Shown here: positions 52,990-64,000 of the stretch, one piece after another
Layout: each line of letters begins with the position of its first letter
How positions within the stretch are numbered: position 1 is the first letter of the stretch
Assembly: GCA_013398275.1 (NCBI GenBank)
Contig: VZSE01010018.1
Coordinates: forward strand, 627,256 to 691,255
Direction of reading: 5' to 3'
From: Promerops cafer
Taxonomy: Eukaryota; Chordata; Aves; Passeriformes; Nectariniidae
Length of the DNA stretch: 64,000 nt
Notes under the pieces: model-generated
What the model was told of the DNA's origin: nothing
Databases searched by the model: none
Seen by the model: the letters and a program-made list of their open reading frames with translations, nothing else
Made by a program: the position numbers and the translations under genes

Positions 52990-54057
52990 AATCTCCTGAA
53001 AAAAACCTGTCTGCTCATGGCTTGGATGGGTGTACTTTTCCCTGGCTAAACACTGGCTGGATGGTGGAGCATAGAGTGGTGGCGAATGGAGTTGCATCCA
53101 CCTGGGATAAGTCAGTTGTGGTGTTCCCCAGGGCTCAGTTTTGGGAATATGCTAATTAATAGCTTTATCAACAGTTCAGTGCTCACTCAGTCATTTTGCA
53201 GAGGACATCAGTTTGGGTGCAAATGTTTGTAGGGTAGGAAGGCCCTACAAAGGGATCTGCACAGGCTAGATCAATGGGCTGAGGTTCAACAAGGTCACAT
53301 GTCTGGTCCTGCACTAGGGTCACAATAACCCCCTGCAGCCCTGCAGGACTGGGGCAGAGTGGCTGGAAAGTGGCCCATCATGAAAGGACCTGGGGGTGAT
53401 GGTCAGCAGTGGCTGAACATGAACCAGCTGTGCCCAGGTGGCCAAGAAAGTTTGGACACCCTGGCCTGGATCAGCAGTGGTGTGGCAGCAGGACCAGGGC
53501 AGTGACCATCCCCCTGTACTGAGCATTGCTGAGGTCACACCTCAGTCCTGTGTTCAGCTTTGGGCTCCTCACTGCAGGAGGGACACTGAGATGCTGGAAC
53601 ATGTCCAGAGAAGGGCAAGAGAGCTTGGGAAGGGTCTGAAGCACAAGTCTGATGAGGAGCAGCTGAGGGAGCTGGGGGTGTTCAGCCTGGAGAAAAGGAG
53701 GCTCAAGGGAGACCTTATTGCTCTCTAAAACTCCCTGAAAGGAGAGGTTAGTCTGGTGGGGATTGGGCTCTTCACCTAGGCAGCAAGCAATCAAATGAGA
53801 GCAAATGGCCTCAAACTGCAACAGAGAGTATTTGGAATGGATATTAGTAAAAAATTCTACATGGAAAGTATTGGAAAGCTGGTCCAATGAACAGGCTGCC
53901 CAGGAGAGTGGAGTCACCATCCCTGGAGGTATTTAAAATGGATGCAGATGTGACACTGAGGGACAGTTTAGTGGTGAACTTGGTAGCACTGGGTTTATGA
54001 CTGGACTCGATCTTAGAAGCATTTCTCAGCCTGAAAGGTCTTACGATTCCATTCTGA
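52990..54057 (+). mobile_element. CR1 LINE, about 1.07 kb 3' half
   Basis: The longest transposon remnant here. It begins inside the ORF2 reverse transcriptase (CTGCTCATGGCTTGGATGGG), passes the GTGTTCCCCAGGGCTCAG segment, and then the catalytic palm box, which reads FAED at 53195-53206 where active copies have FADD. It continues through the C-terminal region (frame 53438-53728, with ELGVFSLEKRRLKGDLIAL) to the 3' region GTTTAGTGGTGAACTTGGTA and a decayed GATTCCATTCTGATC terminus. Endonuclease and the N-terminal part are absent. Frameshifts and stops interrupt the rest, so it is a dead copy. Its 3' region differs from those of the other copies and marks a further CR1 lineage. The 149-codon frame on the minus strand (53471-53920) is only its shadow. 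Confidence 0.93.
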
Positions 54058-56460
54058 TCTTCATTCTGTTCTAATCTTATGGGAGAGATCATCTCAATTC
54101 CTGCAAATACCAATTTCTTCTCTTTCATATCTTTCAGAATACTCAAGCTTAAACTGAAACTTTGGTAGTTTTTATTGAGGGTCCCATGAGAAAATGGTAT
54201 GCACTGATCAATAGTATCAGTTTGCAGATTCTGACTCTTTCATTTTGACTCACACCAAAATATTGTAAATGTCCACACCAGGAAAACACTACTGAAAACC
54301 TGTACTTTTCCTTTCTACTTGAAAACTTTTGCAAAGGTGTGCAGTTCCTTGGGTTTCTTTAATTAAAAGGCTCTATTAATCATACTAACACCATAACCTT
54401 CACTTTGCCAGACTCCTGAGTTTCAACAATTAGGTTTAATTGTTTTTCAACAATGTACCCTTTAGTTTGCATTAAGGTACAAATAAATTTTCTTATGCAG
54501 CAGGAAGTTTTCCATTGCAATGTCATTATTCTTTCTTAATTATTCTTTTATTCAGTGCAACCCAAAGGCCAATTTTCATCCCTTTATTTTATGTCTCTGC
54601 ATCATTTGTAAGTATAAAATAGAGAATTAGGGTATTGTTGCCCAAGCATGATCTAAATGTCTGTTTATTCTTATTCTTTCTTTAAAACAACTTTTCTTTG
54701 TCCTCCATCCTTAGGCAAGTTCCAAATAATGCATGTCTTGGTAACCTCTCAGGTTCTCCATCCAGTAATTAAAGTTTTGGCTTTTAAAGTAACGGAACAC
54801 GCTGTGCAGAGTCGACACAGAGTGCAACACCCAGCTTTTAACACAAAAGGGAATGGCACCATATTGATCATAAAAGGTGGTTCTTTCACTCCTTTTTACT
54901 AGTGGAAAAAAACAACACAACATTAAGCTGTCTTCTGACCTACTTTTGACTTTCCCTGTGAAACTTGTAAATGAAAGAAGACTTAATTTCTCTGATGCAA
55001 AACAGACATTGCGATGTTTGAATCAGAGGGACTGGAAGAATAAATACAGGTGTGTATTAAAATTCAGAGAAACGTCCTTGTTTGGGAGCCTACATCTTCC
55101 ACTTTCTTAGTGCTACATCTTGCACTCAGCTCTGAATGTCAGATTTTCCACAGCACAATGACACTTCAAAGCAGCACTTGTCTCTGCTCAAGTAATGTGA
55201 TGGCAGAATTAAAGGGATGAGCCACAATCTGGTGTAAACTAGAGCTCATTAAAAATAAGAACATTCTCCATAAATTTAAGGTGAAAAGATATCTTTTATC
55301 AGGCTTTAAAATTTGCATTAGCTGTGCAGGAAGGCAGCATCTGAGCTGTTAAGCAAGATGGCAGCTGTTTGGACATGCATGATAACATTCTCTGACCTTG
55401 CTTCTACTAACACATGTGGGACCATGTGTACGGCCGTGCCGCAATCTCATGGTAATATTGAGAAAATAGCCCCACAAAAAGTGGTAATCGTCACAAGAGG
55501 TGGTGGCAGAGAACTTAAAATTGCATCCAAGGTGACTGCCTATAAGAGAACCGGTTAAAGAAACCACAAAGGGAAAAGCAGATCTTGTAGTTCTGAGCAA
55601 GGCACAGGGCCTGTGGTTCAAGATGAAGTTATCGAAGCAATACTCTGAAATACTCTAGCTACTGCTATCTTTAAAGAGGTGAGCAAGCAAAAAATTCATG
55701 ATAGTATATTAAAATTCAAGGAATTCGAAGGACATAAGAATAAGGAATCTTTTTAAAACTAGATTGAAAAGAGCTAATTAGACAAGATCCTTGTAAAGAG
55801 CATGGAGTCGATCTAAAAACAGCACATTATAGGTTCAGGGTGCACTAGGTATTAACCACTAAAATCAGTCTATGAAAACCCACCACAAAAAATCAAACCC
55901 AAAAATGTAACCCAAAGAAAAACCTAGAATAACCAAACACAGTGCCTAGTAAAAGTAAGACATACTTCTGAATTAAGAGCTTAGAAATCAAAAGCAAGGA
56001 AAACAAAGAATGCATAGTATGGAGTAAGTTATATTTCAAATCAAAGGCAGACCAAAAAGGTTTTGAGAAATAATTTGCTAAGCTCATAAAAAATGCCTAT
56101 TAAAGCCCATTCTAATACATTAGGAGCAGTAAGCTGGCAAGGGCCTGTAAGGTTGAGATGACAGAAAAAAAATTAAATAACCTCTTTGTGCCCTTCACCA
56201 CAGAAAAAAAAAAAAAAAAACAACCCAGATATATTTTCACAATTACATCTCTCTTAATATAGGAAAATTTGACTAATGGTCTCAAACAGAAGTGTCAATA
56301 AAAGTGTATGTATGTAGTTGTATGGACTCAATGGTGCTCTTTGACTATTTCTAAGGGAATTTTAAAATACAGTTTTAGAACTCCTGTGTGATGCATTTCA
56401 CCACTTTTAAAATCACAGCCTCACACTGAACAGCTGAGTGATGAAAGCATCTCTGGAGAT
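54058..56460. other. AT-rich non-coding DNA, no gene recognised
   Basis: No gene recognised. A patch at about 55400-55530 retains several CpG dinucleotides and contains the near-palindromes CACATGTGGGACCATGTG and ACGGCCGT. A17 lies at 56204-56220. No LINE or LTR is evident. Confidence 0.65.
56204..56220 (+). repeat. Poly(A) tract, A17
   Basis: Seventeen consecutive A followed by CAACCC. Simple homopolymer; no retroposed body recognised upstream. Confidence 0.9.
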
Positions 56461-56461
56461 C

Positions 56462-56580
56462 ACTTAGTGGTCAGTGTCAAAAGCCTTAGTAAAGTCCAGA
56501 TAAGAACACCCACTTCTCTGCCCTCATCTCCTAAGTCAGCTGCCTCAGTGTGGAGAGGTGTCAGGTTGGGGAGGCATCAC
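56462..56580 (-). mobile_element. Antisense CR1 ORF2 fragment (reverse transcriptase palm)
   Basis: Read on the minus strand, 56473-56502 translates to YLDFTKAFDT, which is the CR1 reverse-transcriptase motif containing a catalytic aspartate (usual form YLDFSKAFDT). Immediately before it, in another frame, lies DEGREVGV, matching the residues that normally precede that motif. A single frameshift therefore separates the two. Only about 120 bp are recognisable. It is the only identifiable CR1 piece in the window lying on the minus strand. Confidence 0.7.
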
Positions 56581-56584
56581 ATCA

Positions 56585-57320
56585 TACTGGTGGCTCCCAG
56601 TCCTTGAGTCTTAAGAAGGGTCTCGTGGTCACTAAAGCCATATTGCTGCTGTAAAGCTCAGCTGCCCATTGGGTGTTGACCTGGAAGGCCCATCCCCTCC
56701 CCTCCTCAAGCCTTCCCTCTCAGGGACAGGGTGGAAGATCCACCCCCAGCTCCCTTGCCCTACACCCTCTTTCCCAAACTGATCACAGCTGACATGCCTT
56801 GGGTCTTCCCTGACCATGGGGGCACCATCCAAGGGCTGGATGAACCTCAGCCTTCTCTCCACCATGTCCAGACTCTGAGCTCCCAGCAAGCAGCAATCTT
56901 TCCTGGGCAGCAGCTCAGCTTGGGAGGCAGGGCCCTCCATCCTCTGCCTCAGGGAGTCTCCACTGTGGTGCTTTATCCCCTCTCCCAGTGCTGCTCTGTG
57001 GCTCAGGTTCTTGGCTGGATGCAGGTCCTGGTACCTCCTCTGTATCTCAGCTGCTGACCTGATCTTCCTTCCATGGCCAAAGCCCTCCAGCCTTTACTGT
57101 CAGGGGTTGGATCCCTACTTCACAGCCCCTCAAGCACAAAACCTGCCTGCTCCCCCTTGGGTATCCCTGGGGACTGAGACTCCCCTTCTCTCTGGGCTCT
57201 CAGAGAGGCCCCATCTATCTCCTGGTCACCTGCAGTGTTGTGCCCCTCTTCCATGGCCCCTCTGCTTATTCCCTGTGCCAGAGTCAAGAATGGGGAAGTA
57301 ACAGCAGATCTTGAGCAGGG
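56585..57320. other. GC-rich block of unknown origin
   Basis: About 735 bp rich in G+C, especially C on the + strand, abruptly different from the AT-rich DNA on both sides. It lacks stop codons over long stretches in several frames on both strands (for example 56731-57057 and 57011-57301 on +, 56632-56940 on -). That is expected from composition, and none of the products shows a known domain. CpG is scarce, so it is not a CpG island. It lies between an antisense CR1 scrap and an old sense CR1-like relic. It may be a further diverged transposon segment, a fragment of a GC-rich gene or retrocopy, or a local composition anomaly. Confidence 0.5.
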
Positions 57321-57379
57321 CTTTAGCAATGCCTGATCATTGTACATGTCCTAGCTTCCATATTAGGGAGATCAGTAAA

Positions 57380-57830
57380 AAGCTTTGGAAAAGATTACAC
57401 CTACTGGATGAAAAGATAAATTTAATATAGTAGGGACACAATAACCACTAGCTTTTGTGGAAAGAAATAAATCTTTAAAAATCTAGTAGAATTCTTTGGG
57501 GAAAGTATCTGCAAATAGAGGAGTGTGATGAGGGCAATATAGAGCACATGGATTTCCACATCACTTTTGACAAAGTCTCTCACTAAAAATTCCTCTAGAA
57601 AATAAGCTACAAAAGAGATAAGAGGTATGATCAGGTCTTGAACTAATAGAAGTTTAAGAACAAGAAATGAAATAGCCAGTATTTACTGTGAAGATAAGTT
57701 CACTACTGGAAGAGCCCTGCAGAGCTTTTATGTAAAGGCATCTTAATGTTCAGTATGTTCATAAATCTGTGAGAGAAGATATGGAGATGAACAAACTGGT
57801 TCCTATTAATGGTGGATTGAAACTGGAATG
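57380..57830 (+). mobile_element. Ancient CR1/L3-like LINE relic (reverse transcriptase)
   Basis: Despite heavy decay, three ordered pieces match a CR1/L3-type ORF2: NLVEFFGESICK at 57480-57515, DFHITFDKVSH at 57551-57583 (the palm motif usually read DFxKAFDKVPH), and MFSMFINL at 57744-57770 (usually LFNIFINDL). Their order and spacing are right for the reverse transcriptase. Stops and frameshifts separate them. The relic is much older than the other copies, and its ends are not determinable. Neither the 3' end nor the endonuclease is recognised. Confidence 0.62.
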
Positions 57831-60800
57831 GACTATCAAAAGTCACAATATGTTCTCATTATTCTGGTTGCCTAGGTAATATATTTGTAAATGTAATAGA
57901 AACGTGAAGGGAAAACACCAAGTTTCCACCTCCCAGAAAAGAGGTTTTGAAGATCTTGTGGCTATTTGGCCATACTTAGCAAGTTAATATTCAGCTGCAG
58001 TCTGAAGGAGAATTAATATCAGGAGAATAGAGTACAAATAAAGAACAAATACAAAGTTCCTACCAATGGATAAATCTCTTAAACATATGACTTTTGAATG
58101 CTTCATGTTGCTCTGGTAGCCCAATTAAGGAAAAGAAAAAAAAAAAGGATACAGAACCAATACAAGAAATGGAAAGAAGGGCTAAATAAAGGGATAAAGA
58201 AGTTACAAAGTTTAAATCTCTTAACACTTTTTGGAAAGAGACAACCCTGTGGGAAAGACGTGTCTGGTTCTACTGGCATAATAGCAAAGAAACTGATAAA
58301 ATTTATATGGTGAGTAAATATGGAAGTTTTTATCTTTTATCTTCCTCAGCATGCAACAACTAGAGGCATCAATATCATAGAGCTGTTTATAAATGAGCAA
58401 GTACATGGTTTTTTTTGCCACAGGGTAGGTAATTAAGCTGTGGAACTTTTTAGCACAGGATGCACATGTCAGAAACTGTGTTCGAAAGAAGTTAAAGGAA
58501 TTCACAGAAAGGTTTGTGAATTATATAAAACACAAAGATGGATACTTCAGCTTCAAATATGAAGTTCTGCTTTTGAAAAGGCTGTAGCTTGCAAAATCAG
58601 AAGGTTATGGCACAGGGAATATAATTCTGTTTTTATACTCTTTTCCTAATCATCTGCTGATGGCCACATGCCAAACAGAAGGCCAGAATAACTGTACCTT
58701 CAGCTGGAGCCAGAATACCTGTTCATATTTTCTTTAAAATTAGAAATTAACTATTTCCCTACAGTTTGAAGTCCTTTATCATTCCAAAGTTCTCATTGAG
58801 ATAGTTCATTATGAATTAGATTGATCAATGAAGAGAATGAAGTTTAACAACAATTCTGTGATAACAAGCACACTTTAGGTATTTCTAAAGGAAAAAAAAA
58901 ACTACTTCTAATTAGTAGCAGCAGGAGAATTCAGATGCAAATTGCAGTCCATTTCTTTTTTTTTTCCTGAAGAAGAAGTGGGAATTTAAAAAGCCAAACA
59001 ATTGATTTATTCTCATCTATACTTCTATTTGAAAACTATGAAACTCTCCTGGCAGCTTTCCATCCATCATTGCATTCCTAATTATCAAGGTGAACATTTA
59101 AATTTGCTTTATCTACTCTTCACCTTTAAAACAGCATTTTCTCCCTGGATTTCAGCTAAACACAGCTGGAAACTCTAGATAAACGCAGCCATTTCTGATG
59201 GAGACCAAAGTGTCTCTCAGATGTTCGCTCAAATGTGCTAAAAAAGCTACAAACTGAGTCACTTCCACAGTAATGGGATTAGAAATAGCCTGCAGGGAAG
59301 CATGTGCCAAATGGTGCCAGCTAGCAAGGATTATAACAAAAAACTGTGACATTATAAAAATACCTCAGAGTGAGGCTCTGGGTGGTGGAATTGTGACTTG
59401 CCAGCTCAAAAGAATGTGCCTCATTAAAATGATGGGAGAATGCTGAAGCAGTGATTTGTGCAGAAACATGATCCTCCTGATAGCTCAGTAGCTAATTTTT
59501 TTCAAAATTCTTGTCACTTGACCATCAAATTCATAAATGTCAATTAGAGGCAAAAAACCAAAAAATTGGTAAGAAGGCATAACGGGGCAAAGAGAGGGAG
59601 GGAATGGGAGGGAAAACTGGGGAGGGATCAAGTTTTAAAAGCTTGGGGTTTCTTAAAATTTCAGCCATAAGGCAAAAAAAAAATACACTGCAATATAGCA
59701 CAAAGATTAAGGGCAAGCATGCTTTTTAGCCCTGTGTTATGGAAAACATTTGAAGACAAAATGTTCAAACTAGCTCTTAGGTTTCCACAGAATTTCAAAA
59801 GAGATGAAAGCCCCTGGCTGATGAAGATTTAGAGGGTGATCAGCATTTCTGAATTGTCTGTTTGGCACATAAAGCCAGAGTATACTTCTTAGGTCACTGT
59901 TCCCCTAAGCCACCTTGTTTACTTGAAAGTTTCAGCTCAGTGTAAATAACATGGAATACTGTATATTCTATTTACCAGCAAGTAAGTGCCCTACAATTAA
60001 AATAAGGTCCTGCTCCTTTAGCTGCAGAAACACGTGTGATACTCCACATGCAGCTGAACTCCAGTGCAGTGGAGTTCCTTCAGAGAACATCCTCAGTGAG
60101 CACACTGTGTTAAAGGCAGTCAACTGCATTAGAGCTCTGCTTCCATTCATTTCAAAGTCATCTGTTCCTTAATGTACTTTGTCTAAATATTTTATGAAAT
60201 CTTAACTGGCTTTAGTTCTCCCTGTTGTCCTGTGATTAAATAGTTCCTCAGTGAACTCCAAGGGGAAATAAGCCTTTAAATTTATGAGTGAGATAAAGAA
60301 GTCAACTTTGAGCTTGAGTCACTTGCCACTCTTCCGTTCAGGTGCTTCAAGGCATATCCTGTGCATTAGTGGGCAGGAAATTCAGGGCACTGACTGACTT
60401 CAGCAGAGCTATGGCAGCTTATACCAGGCTCCCATGAAGGATGGCAAACAGTGATTTCACAAGCATTTTATTTTGAAATATTCACGATCTTTAATTATGC
60501 CTATCCAGATGTTCTCATCCTCAGGTTGTAAAGCATCTAAAAAATTCTATGTCTTATTTTTATGTAATAAATATAAAGAAGTGGGCTTGTACTAAAAATG
60601 GAATTTTTTTTTAACTTCACTGGTGTAAAAGAGGTAAGAATCCTTGAAAAAGTTGTGATTGGCTCTGCAGATTCAGCATGCACAAGCTGGGGAATGGATG
60701 ATGGGAAGCACCCTACACTGATTCCTGTAAAAAATCTTCCCTTATTTGCTAATATTTAAGGTCATCTAGTTTTCCACATCAGAATAGTAATACCCCAAAT

Positions 60801-63800
60801 TATTTCTTGGTTCCACCTGACCTCTAGTCCTTCTGACTTTTGAGTCACCAAGTAAGTTACATTATGGTGGATCCTTTCCAAAATCAGGAGTAAATAAGAG
60901 GAAAAGCATTTAGAGGTCAGATGTGTCCTGTAACAGTACATTTAATATCTGTAGTTATCCCAAAGTCCTAAGTCTCCCTTATCTGGCCATTCCTGCTTGA
61001 GTGTTTGTACAGAAGCAAACACAGCTCATCATAACTCTTGTCTTGGCCATTCCAACACAGCCAGTACACTAAACTTGGTCAGTGAGTAACATTTTAAAAG
61101 CTATTCCCACAGATCTTTTGAAAAACACATCTCTTGAACCCCTTGATATGGTGGACAGCACAAACAAAATTACATTACAGAGCTCCTCTAAAGGCACGAA
61201 TTTTAAGATATGTACATGTTAGAAGCAAGGCTGTCCCAACTGAGTGTGCAAGCAGGCACTTCTTCCTCTGCTGCAAAACAGCAGGACAGGTTTTTTTGTC
61301 TTTTGGGTCAAGCCTAAGTGGAAACAAATACTAGGTTTTAAGCTTTGCCATTTTTGAGTCTTGCTAGGTCTATGGAAAGGAAATAATAATGTTTTTGCAA
61401 TGAAGGTAATGAAAACTCACAAGCATCAATTCCAGAAGTGCCAGTGCAGGACACCAGAGGATGTTATGTGTGTTGGACCCACTGAACTGCTGTGGTTTGA
61501 GGGTCTGGCCCCTTTCTCTGCTATTGAACAGGCTGCTGAACTCCCGAAAGTTGAGTGCTCAGGAAATTATATTACCAGAGTGCTATAAAGGTCAAGATAA
61601 TACTATATTCCATTTTTCTTTTCTCCATGTTGAATGATGGATTAAGGGCTTCATTCTCTTTATAAGCTACAGGAAAAGAAAAAATATATGCTGGGGCAGA
61701 TAATTCCTGATCTAAAAATGGCACTGCTTCAGTTGCCTGCTGTGAAACCGGAGCACCATATATCTCTTGGTGAGGCAGTCCTACATATCTGTTATGATAA
61801 AATACAAAAATAATTGTGCAACTACTCCCTTGACATGGAAAATCTTTTCTTTGATCTATAATCCCAATTCAGTTTATAAAATCTGGTTACACTTATTCCA
61901 TGTATAAATGTATTTCACATATAAAGTATGATCAGTAGTTTTAATTAGGACTGTATGAAATTCTGATGTATGGGTATTTATCAGATAAACTCTCAAACTA
62001 TCACTCCTCAGCAACATTCAGAATCCCAATAATAGCCAGAAAGTTGCTACATACAGGTATAGAAAGGCACATAAACCAAGGATGTAGTGGCCTGTAACTG
62101 TGAAATATTGCTACTTGTTTCTGCCTCACAGATTTTAGATTAGCTGTTGCTATCTAGAAGCACTGTGGAATAATATGCTACCACAAAGTACTAAGGATTG
62201 AATTCTCATTCTAAAAATTTGTCCTGTATGGTAAATAATACATCATCTCATCTCTCCTCTCTCCTTCTTTCTTTAAGATATTACTCTATCTCTGCTTCTA
62301 TATCTATATCTCAAGATTCATAAACTAATTGAGGATGCAATCACTATAACATGAAATGAATAGAAAATTCACTATGATGTTCAGGATCTATGAACACAAT
62401 AGTTCCTCTGGCACAGCTAGTTTCTTCAGCTGCTGCTACTACTACTAATAATAACAATAATAACAACAATAATAACAACGACAACAGTAGAACCTCAGCC
62501 AGGTTTTCTACAAATATAGGACACATACCCAGCTCCCATAACACCACTGGCTTCTCAAACACCCTTCTTGCCATTCTTCTCAACTCCAATTTTTAGAAGT
62601 GCTTCTCCTGCTCTCCCTGGCTAACCCTGCAGTGGTGGCAGTACAATCAGAGTTAGGGATTAGCATAATTTCTGGTACAACCTCTGCCCAAAGCCTGCAT
62701 GCCCTTTCTCTGCTATAAACACCTTTTAGATAGGGAGTCAGGCCAGAGATCTGAAAATATCCTTGGGGAAAACTAGAATGTATCATGTTGTCCACAGTAA
62801 AGTGAGAAGGTTTTTCAGCTGTTACTGTAGTCCTGAATCTGCTAAACTGCTCTTGGCCTATGGAAACACATTAAGGTCATTCAGTCTGAAAGATTTCACG
62901 GATAATCGAGAGATCAACTCAATTTTTAAAAGGAGGAACTCCAACATATTTTAAATTGATAAATGGACATATCTAAATAGCAATCACTGGCTACAAACAT
63001 ACTGAATTTTCTCCCTCCCAGACCAGTGATTTTGAGTTTTAAAAATACATCGTTTAAAAGAACCTTGGTGTAAAAGTATTTTCATGTCTAGCTTAAACTG
63101 TTTATCAGAAATGTCACAAGCTCTGGTCATGAGTAGCCAACATGAGTATAAAGCTGGTGCATCCTGCACACTTTTTCTTCCTTCTTGAGCACAGAGCACC
63201 AAAGGAAAAATGTAAAAAATAATTTATAGGTTCCAGAGTTTCATTTTAAATTTACTATAACCTTAGCAAGAAGCGCTCTATTACTATGAGAGAAAATTTT
63301 CACACCCCAGATGAGAGGAGCATGGCAGAGATGTGAGGTCTTGGAGGTGCTGCCATTCACAGCCTCTGCACTGACTCCTGACAAACATATTGACAAAGTT
63401 TAGAATTCATACACTACTTTATATGATGTTAGACAGGTTTCAGCCTCTTGCCTGATCATGGATGATGTAAATCAACTCGATCTCAGAAGCCTTATGTACA
63501 TACAATTAAAACAGCCCCAATGGAGCTGCTGCTTTTTCATACTATGTCTATACAAATCCAAGATTGACCAAATAATTTTTGTAGTCTATAAATTGGATAA
63601 TATTGCTCTGTATTCGGGCGCCCTTACTTTTTTAGTTTTAGGATGAAGTTATACAAAAGTATCACTAACATCAAGCTCTATTTTTCTTGGCAATAATTGA
63701 AAAAAACCTCTTAGGATTTCCAAATCTGTGGAGTGGAATTTTTAAAAGGTTGCAAAGACAACCTCTCATGCTGTGCAGAAAACAAACCAGCAAAGCATAT

Positions 63801-64000
63801 ATCTTGCAGTCAGAGGAAAATATATTCTTTATCTGGTCACTGATATTGATTAACTCTGTAACAATCATAAAGCATCTCAGGAAACCATGAAAAAAAGAAA
63901 TATCAGTCGTGCACTTTATGAGACATTTATATTCACAAGCAAAAGTACTATGTATGTACTTAAACAATCCTTATGCAGATTTAAAAAAAACCCAAACCAG
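57831..64000. other. AT-rich non-coding DNA, no gene recognised
   Basis: About 6.2 kb without a recognisable gene. Open frames are under 100 codons. It includes the trinucleotide microsatellite at 62431-62489, a pyrimidine-rich run at about 62240-62276, and an A/C tract at the very end (63983-63998). No transposon body recognised after the relic that ends at about 57.8 kb. Confidence 0.7.
62431..62489 (+). repeat. Imperfect trinucleotide microsatellite (CTA/ATA/ACA)
   Basis: Successive triplets drift from TGC to TAC/CTA, then AAT and AAC, over almost 60 bp. On the + strand this reads as an Asn-rich frame and on the minus strand as a Leu/Val run; both are by-products of the repeat. The interrupted pattern indicates an older, degenerating triplet repeat. 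Confidence 0.9.

Noticed and set aside
53471..53920. Longest open frame in the window (149 codons, minus strand)
   Set aside because: It is antisense to a clear + strand CR1 element and shows no protein motif of its own.
56731..57301. GC-rich overlapping frames as exons of a protein gene
   Set aside because: Frames are open on both strands because of composition; the products show no recognised domain. Kept as an unidentified block rather than a gene.
62344..62596. Poly-Leu and poly-Asn frames on opposite strands
   Set aside because: Both come from the trinucleotide microsatellite at 62431-62489.

Overview
The window looks like an AT-rich, gene-poor stretch of a bird genome, probably a songbird. 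The evidence is several CR1 LINE 3' ends closing in the avian ATTCTATGA-type motif, one solo LTR of a type I associate with passerines, short microsatellites, and many A/C-rich low-complexity tracts. It could be an intergenic desert or lie inside one or more very long introns; the sequence does not decide which. I found no exon, RNA gene, CpG island, CRISPR array or bacterial-type operon. No open reading frame exceeds 149 codons, and the longest one is antisense to a CR1 copy.

Layout. 1-16.4 kb is unique-looking AT-rich DNA with poly(A)/poly(T) tracts, a (CA)8(CG)8(CA)2 repeat near 10.1 kb and a few modestly GC-richer patches. A CR1 3' end lies at 16.46-16.72 kb, followed by a 150-bp T/G-only-like tract at 17.3 kb. 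18-27.4 kb is featureless apart from low-complexity tracts. A probable solo LTR lies at 27.4-27.8 kb on the minus strand. 27.8-43.6 kb is unique-looking and holds one candidate conserved-element-like inverted repeat of homeodomain-type sites at 30.93 kb. From 43.6 to 58 kb transposon remains cluster: three + strand CR1 copies from at least two different 3'-end lineages, an antisense CR1 reverse-transcriptase scrap, a 0.7-kb GC-rich unidentified block, and a much older CR1/L3-like relic. 58-64 kb is again AT-rich, with a trinucleotide microsatellite at 62.4 kb.

No genes are seen to work together here. The content is a layered record of retrotransposon insertions of different ages. I looked for an undescribed system and did not find one I can support. 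The observations most worth checking are the GC-rich block with nested LINE relics at 56.4-57.8 kb, the paired TAAT inverted repeat at 30.93 kb, the Z-DNA-prone repeat at 10.1 kb, and the recurring A/C-only tracts. All family assignments are from recognising sequence patterns, without a database search.
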